A stretch of DNA of 64,000 nucleotides from Mucilaginibacter mali (GTDB taxonomy: Bacteria; Bacteroidota; Bacteroidia; Sphingobacteriales; Sphingobacteriaceae). Of the stretch, positions 35,158 through 43,866 are shown piece by piece; the stretch's first letter is position 1, and each line of letters begins with the position of its first letter. Under the pieces are notes generated by a model. It made no database searches. It was not told where the DNA came from and saw only the letters and a program-made list of their open reading frames with translations. Location of the stretch: assembly GCF_013283875.1 (NCBI RefSeq), contig NZ_CP054139.1, positions 2,046,001-2,110,000 of the forward strand, given 5' to 3'. The position numbers and the translations under genes are program-made.

Positions 35158-36027
35158 ATGAAACTGAAATTTATATTGCCGGCCTTGGCTCTAACGGCTG
35201 TGCTGGCGCAAGGTTGCGTAAGCAACAAAAAGTATGCGGAGCTGCAAGCCAGCTACAATAAGCTACAGGACGATACCCGCGACCTGAACGTAAAATATCA
35301 AACCAGCCAGCAACAATTATCCGGAGCAAACAGTCGGGTTAAGAGTTTGGAAGACCAGATAGCCGAGGCAAGAAGAAACCAATCGGCCTTACAAGCAGCT
35401 TTAGATAAATGTTTGGCATCGGGCAGCCAGGGGAATATGAACGTATCTAAACTGGTGGACGAGATCAACGCATCGAACAAGTACATTAAGCACCTGATCG
35501 AAGTAAAAAGTAAAAGCGACTCGCTTAACATGGTGCTGACCAATAATCTTACCCGCTCATTAAGCCGCGAGGAGATGAAGGATGTGGATGTGCAGGTGCT
35601 GAAAGGCGTGGTTTATATTTCGTTGTCGGATAATATGCTTTATAAATCGGGCAGCTATGAGATCTCGGACAAAGCCGGCGCTACGCTGAGCAAAATAGCC
35701 AAGATCATTATGGATTACCAGGGCTACGATGTGCTGATTGAAGGTAATACCGATAATGTGCCGATCATGCAAACCAATATCCGTAATAACTGGGACCTGA
35801 GCGCGCTGAGGGCATCTTCGGTGGTGCAGGCGCTGCAAAAGAATTATAATGTAGATCCTAAACGATTGACAGCCGGCGGCCGTGGCGAGTACAACCCGCT
35901 AACGGATAATACCACCGATGCCGGTAAAGCCCGTAACAGGCGCACGCAAATTATCATCACACCAAAACTCGATCAGTTTATGGAGTTGATAGGTAAAGCG
36001 CCTGCAACCGCTACTGAACAGAAGTAA
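35158..36027 (+). CDS. OmpA family lipoprotein
   Basis: A 289-residue outer-membrane-associated protein that links envelope and peptidoglycan. A lipobox (LAQGC) ends the signal. Residues about 25-95 are a coiled coil, then the OmpA/MotB C-terminal domain runs from about 150 to 275 with IEGNTDNVPI, NWDLSALRASSVVQAL and RLTAGGRGEYNP, ending in the RNRRTQIII motif. Length is normal for coiled-coil OmpA lipoproteins in Bacteroidota. Monocistronic, with a 24-bp-stem terminator. Confidence 0.9.
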   Translation: MKLKFILPALALTAVLAQGCVSNKKYAELQASYNKLQDDTRDLNVKYQTSQQQLSGANSRVKSLEDQIAEARRNQSALQAALDKCLASGSQGNMNVSKLVDEINASNKYIKHLIEVKSKSDSLNMVLTNNLTRSLSREEMKDVDVQVLKGVVYISLSDNMLYKSGSYEISDKAGATLSKIAKIIMDYQGYDVLIEGNTDNVPIMQTNIRNNWDLSALRASSVVQALQKNYNVDPKRLTAGGRGEYNPLTDNTTDAGKARNRRTQIIITPKLDQFMELIGKAPATATEQK

Positions 36028-36036
36028 TGCAAGCCT

Positions 36037-36088
36037 TAAGCAAAAAGAAGGGGGGCGACTAATTAGTCGCCCCCCTTCTTTTTGCTTA
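36037..36088. terminator. Very long perfect terminator hairpin
   Basis: A perfect inverted repeat of about 26 bp per arm centred on GACTAATTAGTC, with GGGGGG/CCCCCC and A/T-rich outer parts. Serves the OmpA-like gene and possibly the next gene on the minus strand. Confidence 0.88.
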
Positions 36089-36094
36089 ATAATT

Positions 36095-36178
36095 CGTCAT
36101 TCTGAACGTAGTGAAGAATCCCAAACTGTGCATTGCTGCCCTGCTTACCGGGGATACTTCACTGCCTTCAGTATGACG
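36095..36178. repeat. Extragenic palindromic repeat, family C
   Basis: Arms CGTCATTCTGAACGTAGTGAAG-like at 36095-36116 and its imperfect complement at 36157-36178 (four mismatches in 22). It resembles family B in starting with GTCAT-CTGAAC. Confidence 0.7.
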
Positions 36179-36187
36179 TTTGGAAGA

Positions 36188-36718
36188 TCAGTGCCCATGC
36201 ACCTTTTCACTGGTCAGTAAAGTAACACCATCGGGGAAATTCTCCACACCGTTGGCAAAGCTGTCATGGTCAATATTCATGCGTTCGTTCTCGATATAAA
36301 TGTGCGAGCCGGCTACTTTAAAGTTACCTTTAATAGTAAATACCGGGTCGGGGTGTTGCGAGTGGATCTCGTTGGTGATATGGCTCGACAGGCCGGCATA
36401 TTCGTGCCTGTCTAATTGATAAACATCCAACATGGGTTCGGCATGATTGGCATGATACAACCTTATACGATTGGGTTCGGTTACGGTATGAACATCCGCG
36501 CCATCCTGCACCATATTGCCGGTAACACGCACCGGGTGGTGGTCATCAACCGTATGGATATCCGCGTCTATTACCAACTCCTGGTCGGGCGAGCCATGGT
36601 TTTTATGGTAAAAACTACGGATGGTTAAAAATACAGTGCTGCTATCACCATCGTTATAGCTAATAGTACGGTGGTTACTCAAAAATACATTGGTGCCAAA
36701 AATGAATGCGTGTTTCAT
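36188..36718 (-). CDS. Histidine-rich hypothetical protein
   Basis: A 176-residue protein with no signal peptide or membrane segment. About 10% of residues are histidine (18), spread along the length, with many Asp, Asn and Thr, and a repeated strand-like pattern suggesting a beta-sandwich or beta-helix. I do not recognise the family. Histidine richness could mean metal binding but no compact motif is evident. Its start is 192 bp from the next gene in a divergent arrangement. Confidence 0.65.
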   Translation of the reverse strand: MKHAFIFGTNVFLSNHRTISYNDGDSSTVFLTIRSFYHKNHGSPDQELVIDADIHTVDDHHPVRVTGNMVQDGADVHTVTEPNRIRLYHANHAEPMLDVYQLDRHEYAGLSSHITNEIHSQHPDPVFTIKGNFKVAGSHIYIENERMNIDHDSFANGVENFPDGVTLLTSEKVHGH

Positions 36719-36910
36719 ACTGTAATGCTTTATGGTTAATTGGTTAACTATTAGGATAAGTAGTATAAATGTATAAATGTTTTTGTGTAAACAGAAATAG
36801 TTGATAGTTAAATATTTAGATAAAATATGCTTAAACAGGCACTATTGTTGTGCTATTTGTAAGGTGATGGAAGCATCGTTATAAATTAATATTCATCTAA
36901 AACAAACTTT

Positions 36911-37099
36911 ATGAAAACGCAACAGGATACAAAGAAGAGTGGAAACATGCAGGGGCAGACAACATCAGACAGGGCTTTCAATAAGCAACGCGAAGATCAG
37001 AAGCAGCAGGGTATCAGCAATGCCGGCGGGCAACAGTCGTTCCAAACATCAAGTAAAGATAGTATGCACAAGCCCGGGCATAAAAATCATAAAAAATAA
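36911..37099 (+). CDS. Small hydrophilic Q/K-rich protein
   Basis: A 62-residue protein without hydrophobic segments, rich in Q, K, S and N (for example QREDQKQQGISNAGGQQS), ending HKPGHKNHKK. Such proteins are typically disordered; it resembles in composition small stress-induced cytoplasmic proteins, but no family is recognised. Support for it being real comes from the AT-rich leader and its own terminator. Confidence 0.6.
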   Translation: MKTQQDTKKSGNMQGQTTSDRAFNKQREDQKQQGISNAGGQQSFQTSSKDSMHKPGHKNHKK

Positions 37100-37108
37100 T
37101 TGCTTCAG

Positions 37109-37140
37109 AAAACGCCTCACCGAAAACGTGAGGCGTTTTT
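37109..37140 (+). terminator. Terminator after the small hydrophilic protein gene
   Basis: AAAACGCCTCAC and GTGAGGCGTTTT form a perfect 12-bp stem, loop CGAAAAC, T-run after. Confidence 0.92.
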
Positions 37141-37203
37141 GTTTGGTAAACAGTTACATAACGTGGTTGCTGTAAAAACATAAATTAAATAAAAAGCTTT
37201 TTA

Positions 37204-37211
37204 TACTTTTG
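37204..37211 (+). promoter_or_regulatory. Possible -7 promoter element for the head-GIN gene
   Basis: TACTTTTG matches TAnnTTTG 50 bp before the ATG. No clear TTTG lies 19-21 bp upstream, so it is a candidate only. Confidence 0.4.
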
Positions 37212-37260
37212 GTGTAACATCATTTCAACAATCCTCGTCAAACAAAACAAAAAGCAAGCT

Positions 37261-37980
37261 ATGAAAACTCTAAAACTTAAAATATTATTAGCCGGTTTGG
37301 CATGTGTTACAGCGTTTAGTTCGTGCATGATGAATTGCGTGCATGGCTCGGGTAATCAAATAACCGAAAGCAGGAAAGTGGCCGATTTTACCAGTATCGA
37401 TATATCTGGCGGTTATGACATTGTGTTGAAGCAGGATAGTTCCTTATCCCTGAAGATAACCGCTGATGATAATGTGATGCAATACCTGCGCACCGAAGTG
37501 AACGGCGATAAGCTGAAGATCAATACTAAAAAAAATATCTGCGCTAAAAAAGCCATTTCTGTGGTTATCGGTGTACGCAACCTGGAAGAGATAAAAGGGG
37601 CCGGCGCTATAGAAATAAAATCAGATGGTAAACTGAATGTTAAAGACCTGAATATTAAATTATCAGGTGCAGGCAAGGTAGATCTTGACCTTAACGCGAA
37701 TAACTTAACCACCAGGGGTTCAGGCGCTACCGAACTTATTTTGAAAGGGCAGGCATCCAGCCATAATGTTAATATTACCGGCAGTGGTAAATTAAACGCC
37801 TTTGATTTTGTGGTGGGTAAATATGATTTGGAAACCACCGGCGCAAGCGATTGCAAGATCAACGTGCTAACCGATCTGAATGTACATTCAACCGGCGCGG
37901 CCGATATCCAGTATAAAGGCAATCCAACCAATGTAAATACCAGCAAAACCGGCGCGGCAAGCATTAAAAAGGTTGATTGA
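37261..37980 (+). CDS. Head-GIN domain (DUF2807) lipoprotein
   Basis: A 239-residue exported protein; the signal ends at FSSC, a probable lipobox. The rest is a DUF2807/GIN right-handed beta-helix-like domain, with VADFTSIDISGGYDIVLKQ at its start and many short strands (IKGAGAIEI, KLSGAGKVDL, TRGSGATELI, NITGSGKLNAF, ETTGASDCKI). The family is widespread in Bacteroidota; its function is unknown but it is thought to be an extracytoplasmic adhesin-like module. Confidence 0.88.
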   Translation: MKTLKLKILLAGLACVTAFSSCMMNCVHGSGNQITESRKVADFTSIDISGGYDIVLKQDSSLSLKITADDNVMQYLRTEVNGDKLKINTKKNICAKKAISVVIGVRNLEEIKGAGAIEIKSDGKLNVKDLNIKLSGAGKVDLDLNANNLTTRGSGATELILKGQASSHNVNITGSGKLNAFDFVVGKYDLETTGASDCKINVLTDLNVHSTGAADIQYKGNPTNVNTSKTGAASIKKVD

Positions 37981-37999
37981 TTTCTATATAGAAAATTTG

Positions 38000-38092
38000 C
38001 CATTGCTGTAAGGAGCATAGCGACGTGGCAATCTCATAGGTAGGTCAGTATAGAGTGTCCTATAAGATTGCCGCGCTATCGCTTGCAATGAC
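38000..38092. repeat. Extragenic palindromic repeat, family A (copy 2)
   Basis: Inverted repeat starting GCCATTGCTGTAAGGAGC and ending GCTTGCAATGAC, with GGCAATCTCATAGG and its complement inside. Its last 35 bases match 8382-8416 with two differences. Confidence 0.85.
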
Positions 38093-38108
38093 ATATTTTA
38101 GAGTTTCC

Positions 38109-38507
38109 TTACCTCCAGGCACCCAGTATAGCACCCATCAGCACCAACGATACTACACTGTAGCCGCCGTTGATAAATATCAAACGCCAGCTTCGCAGTT
38201 CAAAAAGGCTGTGTATGGCAATGGCAGAGAAAGTCCAAACGCCTGCCAGGAAACCGGCCTGCGCTCCGGTTGTGGTGGTAGGGGCAGCTAAAAACGCGGC
38301 TAAATTTGCCGACATGATCAGCGAGAAGAAAGCCGTCATCCCGAAGGCGCGCGCTTTGTTACCTTTCCTGATCTCATCCTGGCTTAAACCAGTGTCCTTC
38401 ATCCAGGTATTACCAAAAACCTTTGGCGAATACCATATACCGCCAACCATAAACGACGACAGCGCTGCTACAATAACAGCCAGCCAGTTAATTAATTTGG
38501 GATCCAT
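38109..38507 (-). CDS. DUF1761 family membrane protein
   Basis: A 132-residue inner-membrane protein with four hydrophobic helices (about 8-28, 55-75, 82-102 and 112-130). WYSPKVFGNTWMK and the motif around IAIHSLFELRSWRLIFINGGY identify DUF1761. No biochemical function is known. Single gene. Confidence 0.88.
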   Translation of the reverse strand: MDPKLINWLAVIVAALSSFMVGGIWYSPKVFGNTWMKDTGLSQDEIRKGNKARAFGMTAFFSLIMSANLAAFLAAPTTTTGAQAGFLAGVWTFSAIAIHSLFELRSWRLIFINGGYSVVSLVLMGAILGAWR

Positions 38508-38613
38508 AAATTGTTAAATTGTTTTAGGTGAATTACTGATTAAATATATGACTTATCAAGTAAATTAAAAACAATTGAATGATAATCACCCCTTTAAGGT
38601 GGCCGCTTATTAA

Positions 38614-38645
38614 AACTGTATCATAACCGTACATCAGGTGTAACA
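38614..38645 (+). promoter_or_regulatory. Shared upstream element before the permease array (copy 1)
   Basis: Begins AACTGTATCATAACCG (16 bases identical to 51460-51475) and then keeps the spaced pattern AC, GTGTxACA, GCGxAC seen in the other copy. It lies 120 bp before the ATG of the first permease. TGTAACA is nearly self-complementary, so it may be a regulator-binding site. Confidence 0.65.
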
Positions 38646-38764
38646 CTTGCGTACACAATTGCGTCTTGTGATAAACATAAATAGCTAATAATCAGTTTAT
38701 TGCTGCTGTGGTATAGCTTTAGGAGTATCGCGGTACACGTATCAGCTATCAATACCTTGTCAAA

Positions 38765-41134
38765 ATGATCAAAAACTACATCAAAATAGCCTGGCGGAAT
38801 ATTAAAAGGCATAAAGGCTTTTCGCTTATCAACGCGGGTGGGCTATCTTTGGGTATGGCCAGCTGCCTTTTGCTGCTGCTATATGTGGGCTACCACTTCA
38901 ATTTCGACAAGCAGTTTGATAACCTCGACCGTATTTATATTGTAGAGAACAACCAGCCCGGCGAGGACAAGATATATACTTTCTCAGCAACGCCGGCACC
39001 TATGGCCAATGCTATAAAAACGCAGGCACCGGGTGTGGAGGCCGTAAGCCGATTATGTTCATACACAGCCGGCGGGTTGATATCTTATAAGGATAATGGC
39101 CTGAAAAAATCGGGTGTTTTTGTGGATGCGTCATACTTTTCGATATTCAACTATAAGTTTTTGCAGGGCGATGCTGCCAAGGCCCTGGCACAACCTAACA
39201 GCATTGTGATCACGCAGGACCTGGCTATCGCTTTATTTGGTAAGGAGGAAGCGCTTAATAAAGTGATCAGGCGTAACGATAAAACGCCGCTTACAGTTAC
39301 CGGTGTGATAGAAAATCCGGCACCTAATACCACTTTTCAGTTTGATTACCTGCTGCCATGGGCAGTGTTTGAGAACGAAGTATCCTGGGCTAAAACATCG
39401 GGCTGGGGCAGTAACTTTTGCCGCACTTTTGTTAAGTTAAAAGATGCAGCTGATTTTAAACCGGCCGATGGTGTAGTACGCAAACTTATCGCCCAAAATA
39501 ATACCGGCGATAAGGCTGTTGCCATGCTTTTCCCTTATGGCGATATCCACCTGCACAATACTTTCGAGAATGGCAAATCGGTAGGCGGAATGATCAGCCA
39601 GCTGCATATTTTTGAGATCCTGGCATTTTGCATCCTGCTTATCGCCTGTGTGAATTTTATGAACCTGTCAACCGCCCGGTCGGAAGAACGCGCGCGTGAG
39701 GTGGGTATCCGCAAGGCTATTGGTTCGGGCCGTAACATGCTCATCTGGCAATTCATCAGCGAATCGGTGTTGTTATGTATTTTCTCCATGGTGGTAGCTG
39801 TCATCATTTTGGCGGCCGTGATCCCATCGTTCAATAACTTACTCAACATCAAATTGTCGCTGCCTTATCAGCAATGGTATTTCTGGGCAGGTTTGTTAAG
39901 TTTGGCGTTAGTTACAGGGCTTATTTCCGGCAGTTACCCGGCGTTTTACCTGTCATCCTTTAAACCGATAAAGGTTCTGAAAGGTACATTTAAGGCAGGT
40001 GCCAACGGCCTGCCGGTGCGTAAGGTATTAGTGGTGGTGCAGTTTGTGTTCGCCGTGTTTTTAATTTCATCAACCATCTGTATTTACAGGCAGATCAAAT
40101 TTATCCAGGATAAAAGCATCGGTTACGATAAAAACAACCTGGTACAAATTAAGGCCGAGGGCAGCCTGGCCAATAAAAGCGAAGTGCTGATCAACCAGTT
40201 AAAAAGCGAAGGTATTATCACCCATGCCACTACGCTGCAACAGGATATCACCACCAATGGTAACAATACCTGGGATTTGGATTGGCCGGGCAAGCAGCCT
40301 AATAACCGCATCCTGTTCGATGCCTTTTTTACAGGATATGACCTGGTGCATACGGCCGGCCTGACCCTGGTTGCTGGTCGCGAGTTTTCTACCGAATACC
40401 CATCTGATACCGCCGGCACCACCATGATGATCAATGAAACAGCTGCAAAGGCCATGAACCTGGCGCATCCGGTTGGCTCTATTATTAAATATGGCAACAG
40501 GCCGGTAACCATTGTAGGTGTGTATAAGGATTTTGTATGGGGATCGCCTTATCAAAAAACGGCGCCCATGTTTAGCCAATGTATTGGCAGCAACGCCAGC
40601 GTGATAGCTATGCGCCTGAATAACAACAACAGCATCAGCCATAATATTGAGGCTATTGAAAAGCAAATGAAGCTGATCAACCCCGCTTATCCACCCGTAG
40701 TGAAATTTGTAGATGCTGATTTTGAAGCTAAATTTCAAAACGAGAAGTTACTGGGTACGCTGGCTAACCTGTTTGGCGGTTTAGCCATTGTAATCTCCTG
40801 CTTAGGGCTATTCGGTTTGGCCGCTTATGCTGCCGAGCAGCGCACCAAGGAGATAGGCGTTCGTAAAGTACTGGGCGCAAGTGTAAGCAGTCTTGTAGCC
40901 CTGCTATCGAAGGATTTTTTGAAGCTGGTGGGTATAGCCATTGCCTTAGCAGTGCCGCTATCGATATGGTCGCTTAATAAATGGCTGCAAAATTACGAGT
41001 ACCATATCGGCATCAGCTGGTGGATATTGGCCATGGCGGGTATGATCACCATCATGATCGCTTTAATAACGGTAAGTTTTCAGGCCATAAAGGCGGCGTT
41101 AAGTAACCCGGTAAAGAGTTTAAGGAGTGAATAA
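38765..41134 (+). CDS. FtsX-type ABC transporter permease 1
   Basis: A 789-residue inner-membrane permease of the MacB/FtsX class. About eight membrane helices: one near 20-43, three around 278-400, one near 422-442 and three in the last 130 residues. Large MacB_PCD-like periplasmic domains lie between the first and second and between the fifth and sixth helix. Coupling motifs are EERAREVGIRKAIG and RTKEIGVRKVLGAS; it ends in NPVKSLRSE like its neighbours. Such permeases work with a separate ATPase for mechanotransmission or export of lipids, peptides or antibiotics. First of five in tandem; the shared upstream element lies before it. Confidence 0.9.
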   Translation: MIKNYIKIAWRNIKRHKGFSLINAGGLSLGMASCLLLLLYVGYHFNFDKQFDNLDRIYIVENNQPGEDKIYTFSATPAPMANAIKTQAPGVEAVSRLCSYTAGGLISYKDNGLKKSGVFVDASYFSIFNYKFLQGDAAKALAQPNSIVITQDLAIALFGKEEALNKVIRRNDKTPLTVTGVIENPAPNTTFQFDYLLPWAVFENEVSWAKTSGWGSNFCRTFVKLKDAADFKPADGVVRKLIAQNNTGDKAVAMLFPYGDIHLHNTFENGKSVGGMISQLHIFEILAFCILLIACVNFMNLSTARSEERAREVGIRKAIGSGRNMLIWQFISESVLLCIFSMVVAVIILAAVIPSFNNLLNIKLSLPYQQWYFWAGLLSLALVTGLISGSYPAFYLSSFKPIKVLKGTFKAGANGLPVRKVLVVVQFVFAVFLISSTICIYRQIKFIQDKSIGYDKNNLVQIKAEGSLANKSEVLINQLKSEGIITHATTLQQDITTNGNNTWDLDWPGKQPNNRILFDAFFTGYDLVHTAGLTLVAGREFSTEYPSDTAGTTMMINETAAKAMNLAHPVGSIIKYGNRPVTIVGVYKDFVWGSPYQKTAPMFSQCIGSNASVIAMRLNNNNSISHNIEAIEKQMKLINPAYPPVVKFVDADFEAKFQNEKLLGTLANLFGGLAIVISCLGLFGLAAYAAEQRTKEIGVRKVLGASVSSLVALLSKDFLKLVGIAIALAVPLSIWSLNKWLQNYEYHIGISWWILAMAGMITIMIALITVSFQAIKAALSNPVKSLRSE

Positions 41135-41139
41135 AAAAT

Positions 41140-41191
41140 AGTCCGGAAGCAATATAGAAAATAACGTCTTCCGGATTTGCGGACTTTCGGA
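41140..41191. repeat. TCCGGAAG palindrome between permeases 1 and 2
   Basis: GTCCGGAAG on the left pairs with CTTCCGGA-TTTGCGGAC on the right. Same family as at 48.8 and 51.3 kb. Confidence 0.75.
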
Positions 41192-41205
41192 GAAAACGAA
41201 GAAAT

Positions 41206-43593
41206 ATGATCAAAAATTACTTTAAAACCGCGTGGCGGAGTTTGTGGAAGCATCCTAAAACAACAGTGATCAACCTGGTAGGGTTAACCGTTGGCATTGT
41301 AGCCGCGGTGCTGATAACCCTTTGGGTGCAGAACGAATTGAGTTACGATCGCTATCATAAGGATGCCGGTAACATTTATCGTATAAAAACCATCTTAAAG
41401 CTATCGCCGCAGCAAACCTGGATCTGGGAAACCTCATCGCATAACCTGGGCGAGTTCGCGCAAAAACAACTGCCGCAGATAACGCAGGTTGCCCGTGTTT
41501 CCACTGCCTACGGAGGTTTGCTTTTAGATTATAACAATAAGCAGCTAAAGGAAAAACACTGCGCCTATGTAGATGAGCAATGGTTTAACATGTTTCACTA
41601 CGATTTTGTGGAGGGCAACGAAGCTGCCTTTAACAAAGATCCATACAGTTTAATTTTAACCGAATCGACCGCTAAAAAGTATTTTGGCCGGGGAGAAGCT
41701 ATCGGGCGCGTTATCAGGATAGACACCATTAACTATAAGGTGCAGGCGGTGTTGAAGGATAACCCCACCAACTCCAGCTTTCAGTTTGATGTTTTACTGC
41801 CCAATGCCGCGCGGACTGCTACCGCCAAGGCTAAAAAGAACGATCTTTCCTGGGGAAATTATAACTATCAAACCTATTTAAAGCTGAAGCCCGGCAGCAA
41901 TACCGAAAAGTTAGGTAAAGCTTTAACCACCATACAACGCACTAACCAGCAAAAATCATCGGCTTCATTTAGTCTCATTAAGCTTACCGATTTGCATTTT
42001 GAAGACGACCTGCAAAGTTCAGAACTGCAGCATGGTAATCATAAAATGGTAAATGTGTTTGGCATTTTAGCGGTATTGCTAATGATCACCGCCTGCATTA
42101 ATTACGTTAATTTAACCACCGCCCGCGCCAGCGTAAGGGCTAAGGAGGTAAGCGTTCGCAAGATCGTCGGCGCGGACAGGTCGCAACTGTTCGGTCAATT
42201 TATGGCCGAATCGTTCATTATTACAGGTCTTGCCCTAATGGCGGCTATTGTGGTCATCCAATTCAGCATGCCGGCCTTTAATAGCATTACCGATAAGCAT
42301 TTTACCCGGCCATTGGCCAACTCCATCACCTGGATAATTTTATGCTCGACCCTGTTTGCCTGTACCGCACTTAACGGGATTTACCCGGCCGTGATGCTGT
42401 CGTCGTTCCAACCCATGAGTGTATTCAGGGGCAAAAGCATGCTGAATATTAAGGACACCGGCTTGCGCAAGGTTTTGGTGGTTACCCAGTTTGCCATATC
42501 GGTAATGCTAATAGTGGCCACTATGGTGATTTACCTGCAAATGAGTTACCTGCGCAATACCGACCTGGGGTACAACAAATCGCACATTTTCACCTTCGAA
42601 TTGCCCTGGAAGGCAATGAGCAGCGACAATAAAAAGAATATCACCTTACTGGCCGCCGTCCGTAACGATCTGCAACAGCAAACCGCTATAGCGCAAGTTA
42701 CGCAGGCCAGCAATAACATTGTTGAAATGAAGGGTGGTAATTCAGGTGGATTTGACTGGGATGGCCGCGACCCGAAGTTCGATCCGCCGTTTTGTGTCAT
42801 GTCTGCCGATGTGGACTTTAACTCGATGATGCATTTAAAGCTGAAGGAGGGCCACTGGTTTGGCAAGGCCGATCAGCATAATGTGATCCTGAATGAAACA
42901 GCGGTGCAGGCTATCGGTTTGCGGAAGCCGTATATCGGGCAGCGCTTTAAAAATCGCGATGACTCGGGCATGGTGGTAGGGGTGGTAAAGGACTTTCACT
43001 ACCTGAGCCTGCACGAAAAGATCGGGGCGGTATTGATTGATTGCCACCCCGATTACCAGGCGTGTTTTTACATCCAAACCCGTGCCGGTAATACGCCCGG
43101 GGCGGTAGCGGCCGTTAAACGCATCTGGCAAAAATATGTAACTACCGATCCGTTTGAATTTAGCTTTATCGATGACAAATACAACGGCCTTTACCGTGCA
43201 GACGAACGGATATCAGTACTGATCACCATTTTTGCAGGCATTGCTATTATGGTCTCTGCGTTGGGTTTGTTAGGCCTGGCCGCGTTTGCTGCAGAGCAGC
43301 GCATCAAGGAAATAGGTATCCGTAAAGTATTAGGAGCCAGTGTGAAGAATATTGTAAGCCTGCTCTCGGCCGATTTTGTGAAGATGGTAGTAATAGCCAG
43401 TGTACTGGCATTCCCGGTAGCCTGGTGGGCAATGAATAAGTGGCTACAGGATTTTGCTTATCGTATAGAAATAACATGGTGGGTGTTTATAGCGGCTGGT
43501 ATGGCCGCGCTGATTATTGCCCTGGCTACTATCAGTATTGAAGCGATAAAGGCCGCGGCAAGCAACCCGGTAAAGAGTTTAAGGAGTGAATAA
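41206..43593 (+). CDS. FtsX-type ABC transporter permease 2
   Basis: A 795-residue paralogue with the same layout: N-terminal helix (LVGLTVGIVAAVLITLWV), two periplasmic domains and seven further helices. Coupling segments are RAKEVSVRKIVGADRS and RIKEIGIRKVLGAS. Ends NPVKSLRSE, and the last 25 bases are nearly identical to those of permease 1. The 71-bp gap to permease 1 is filled by a palindromic repeat. Confidence 0.9.
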   Translation: MIKNYFKTAWRSLWKHPKTTVINLVGLTVGIVAAVLITLWVQNELSYDRYHKDAGNIYRIKTILKLSPQQTWIWETSSHNLGEFAQKQLPQITQVARVSTAYGGLLLDYNNKQLKEKHCAYVDEQWFNMFHYDFVEGNEAAFNKDPYSLILTESTAKKYFGRGEAIGRVIRIDTINYKVQAVLKDNPTNSSFQFDVLLPNAARTATAKAKKNDLSWGNYNYQTYLKLKPGSNTEKLGKALTTIQRTNQQKSSASFSLIKLTDLHFEDDLQSSELQHGNHKMVNVFGILAVLLMITACINYVNLTTARASVRAKEVSVRKIVGADRSQLFGQFMAESFIITGLALMAAIVVIQFSMPAFNSITDKHFTRPLANSITWIILCSTLFACTALNGIYPAVMLSSFQPMSVFRGKSMLNIKDTGLRKVLVVTQFAISVMLIVATMVIYLQMSYLRNTDLGYNKSHIFTFELPWKAMSSDNKKNITLLAAVRNDLQQQTAIAQVTQASNNIVEMKGGNSGGFDWDGRDPKFDPPFCVMSADVDFNSMMHLKLKEGHWFGKADQHNVILNETAVQAIGLRKPYIGQRFKNRDDSGMVVGVVKDFHYLSLHEKIGAVLIDCHPDYQACFYIQTRAGNTPGAVAAVKRIWQKYVTTDPFEFSFIDDKYNGLYRADERISVLITIFAGIAIMVSALGLLGLAAFAAEQRIKEIGIRKVLGASVKNIVSLLSADFVKMVVIASVLAFPVAWWAMNKWLQDFAYRIEITWWVFIAAGMAALIIALATISIEAIKAAASNPVKSLRSE

Positions 43594-43866
43594 TACCCCT
43601 CCTAAATCCTCCCCGAAGGGTCAATGTCATTAAGTTAAGGATGATCAGCCGAATAAAGCCTCCTCTAAATCTCCCCCGGTAGGGGAGACTTAGGCTGCAC
43701 AAGCGCAAAAATCTTAAAGTCCTCCCCTTTGGGGAGGATTTAGGTGGGGCTTAAAAGCTTAACTTAATGACATTGACCGAAGGGGGGGACTTGAAAAGGG
43801 TACCATGGTATAACAAATTAATATAAAACAATAGTTCCTCCCCGAAGGGGAGGTTAGGAGGGGTTC
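43594..43866. repeat. Nested palindromic repeats between permeases 2 and 3
   Basis: An outer pair (GTCAATGTCATTAAGTTAAG and its complement ending GACATTGAC) encloses CCTCC/GGAGG palindromes such as CCTCCCCTTTGGGGAGG. Further copies stand outside it: CCTCCCCGAAGG at the left and CCTCCCCGAAGGGGAGG at the right. The last unit runs to within 5 bp of the permease 3 ATG. It looks like one repeat inserted into another. Confidence 0.75.

Noticed and set aside
38530..38764. Sigma-54 promoter upstream of permease 1
   Set aside because: A TGGTAT stretch is present but the GC of the -12 element is not at the required spacing. The same search before the ATPase gene also failed.
38621..38812. Minus-strand frame overlapping the start of permease 1
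   Set aside because: It lies over the conserved upstream element and the beginning of a clear gene; no family resemblance.
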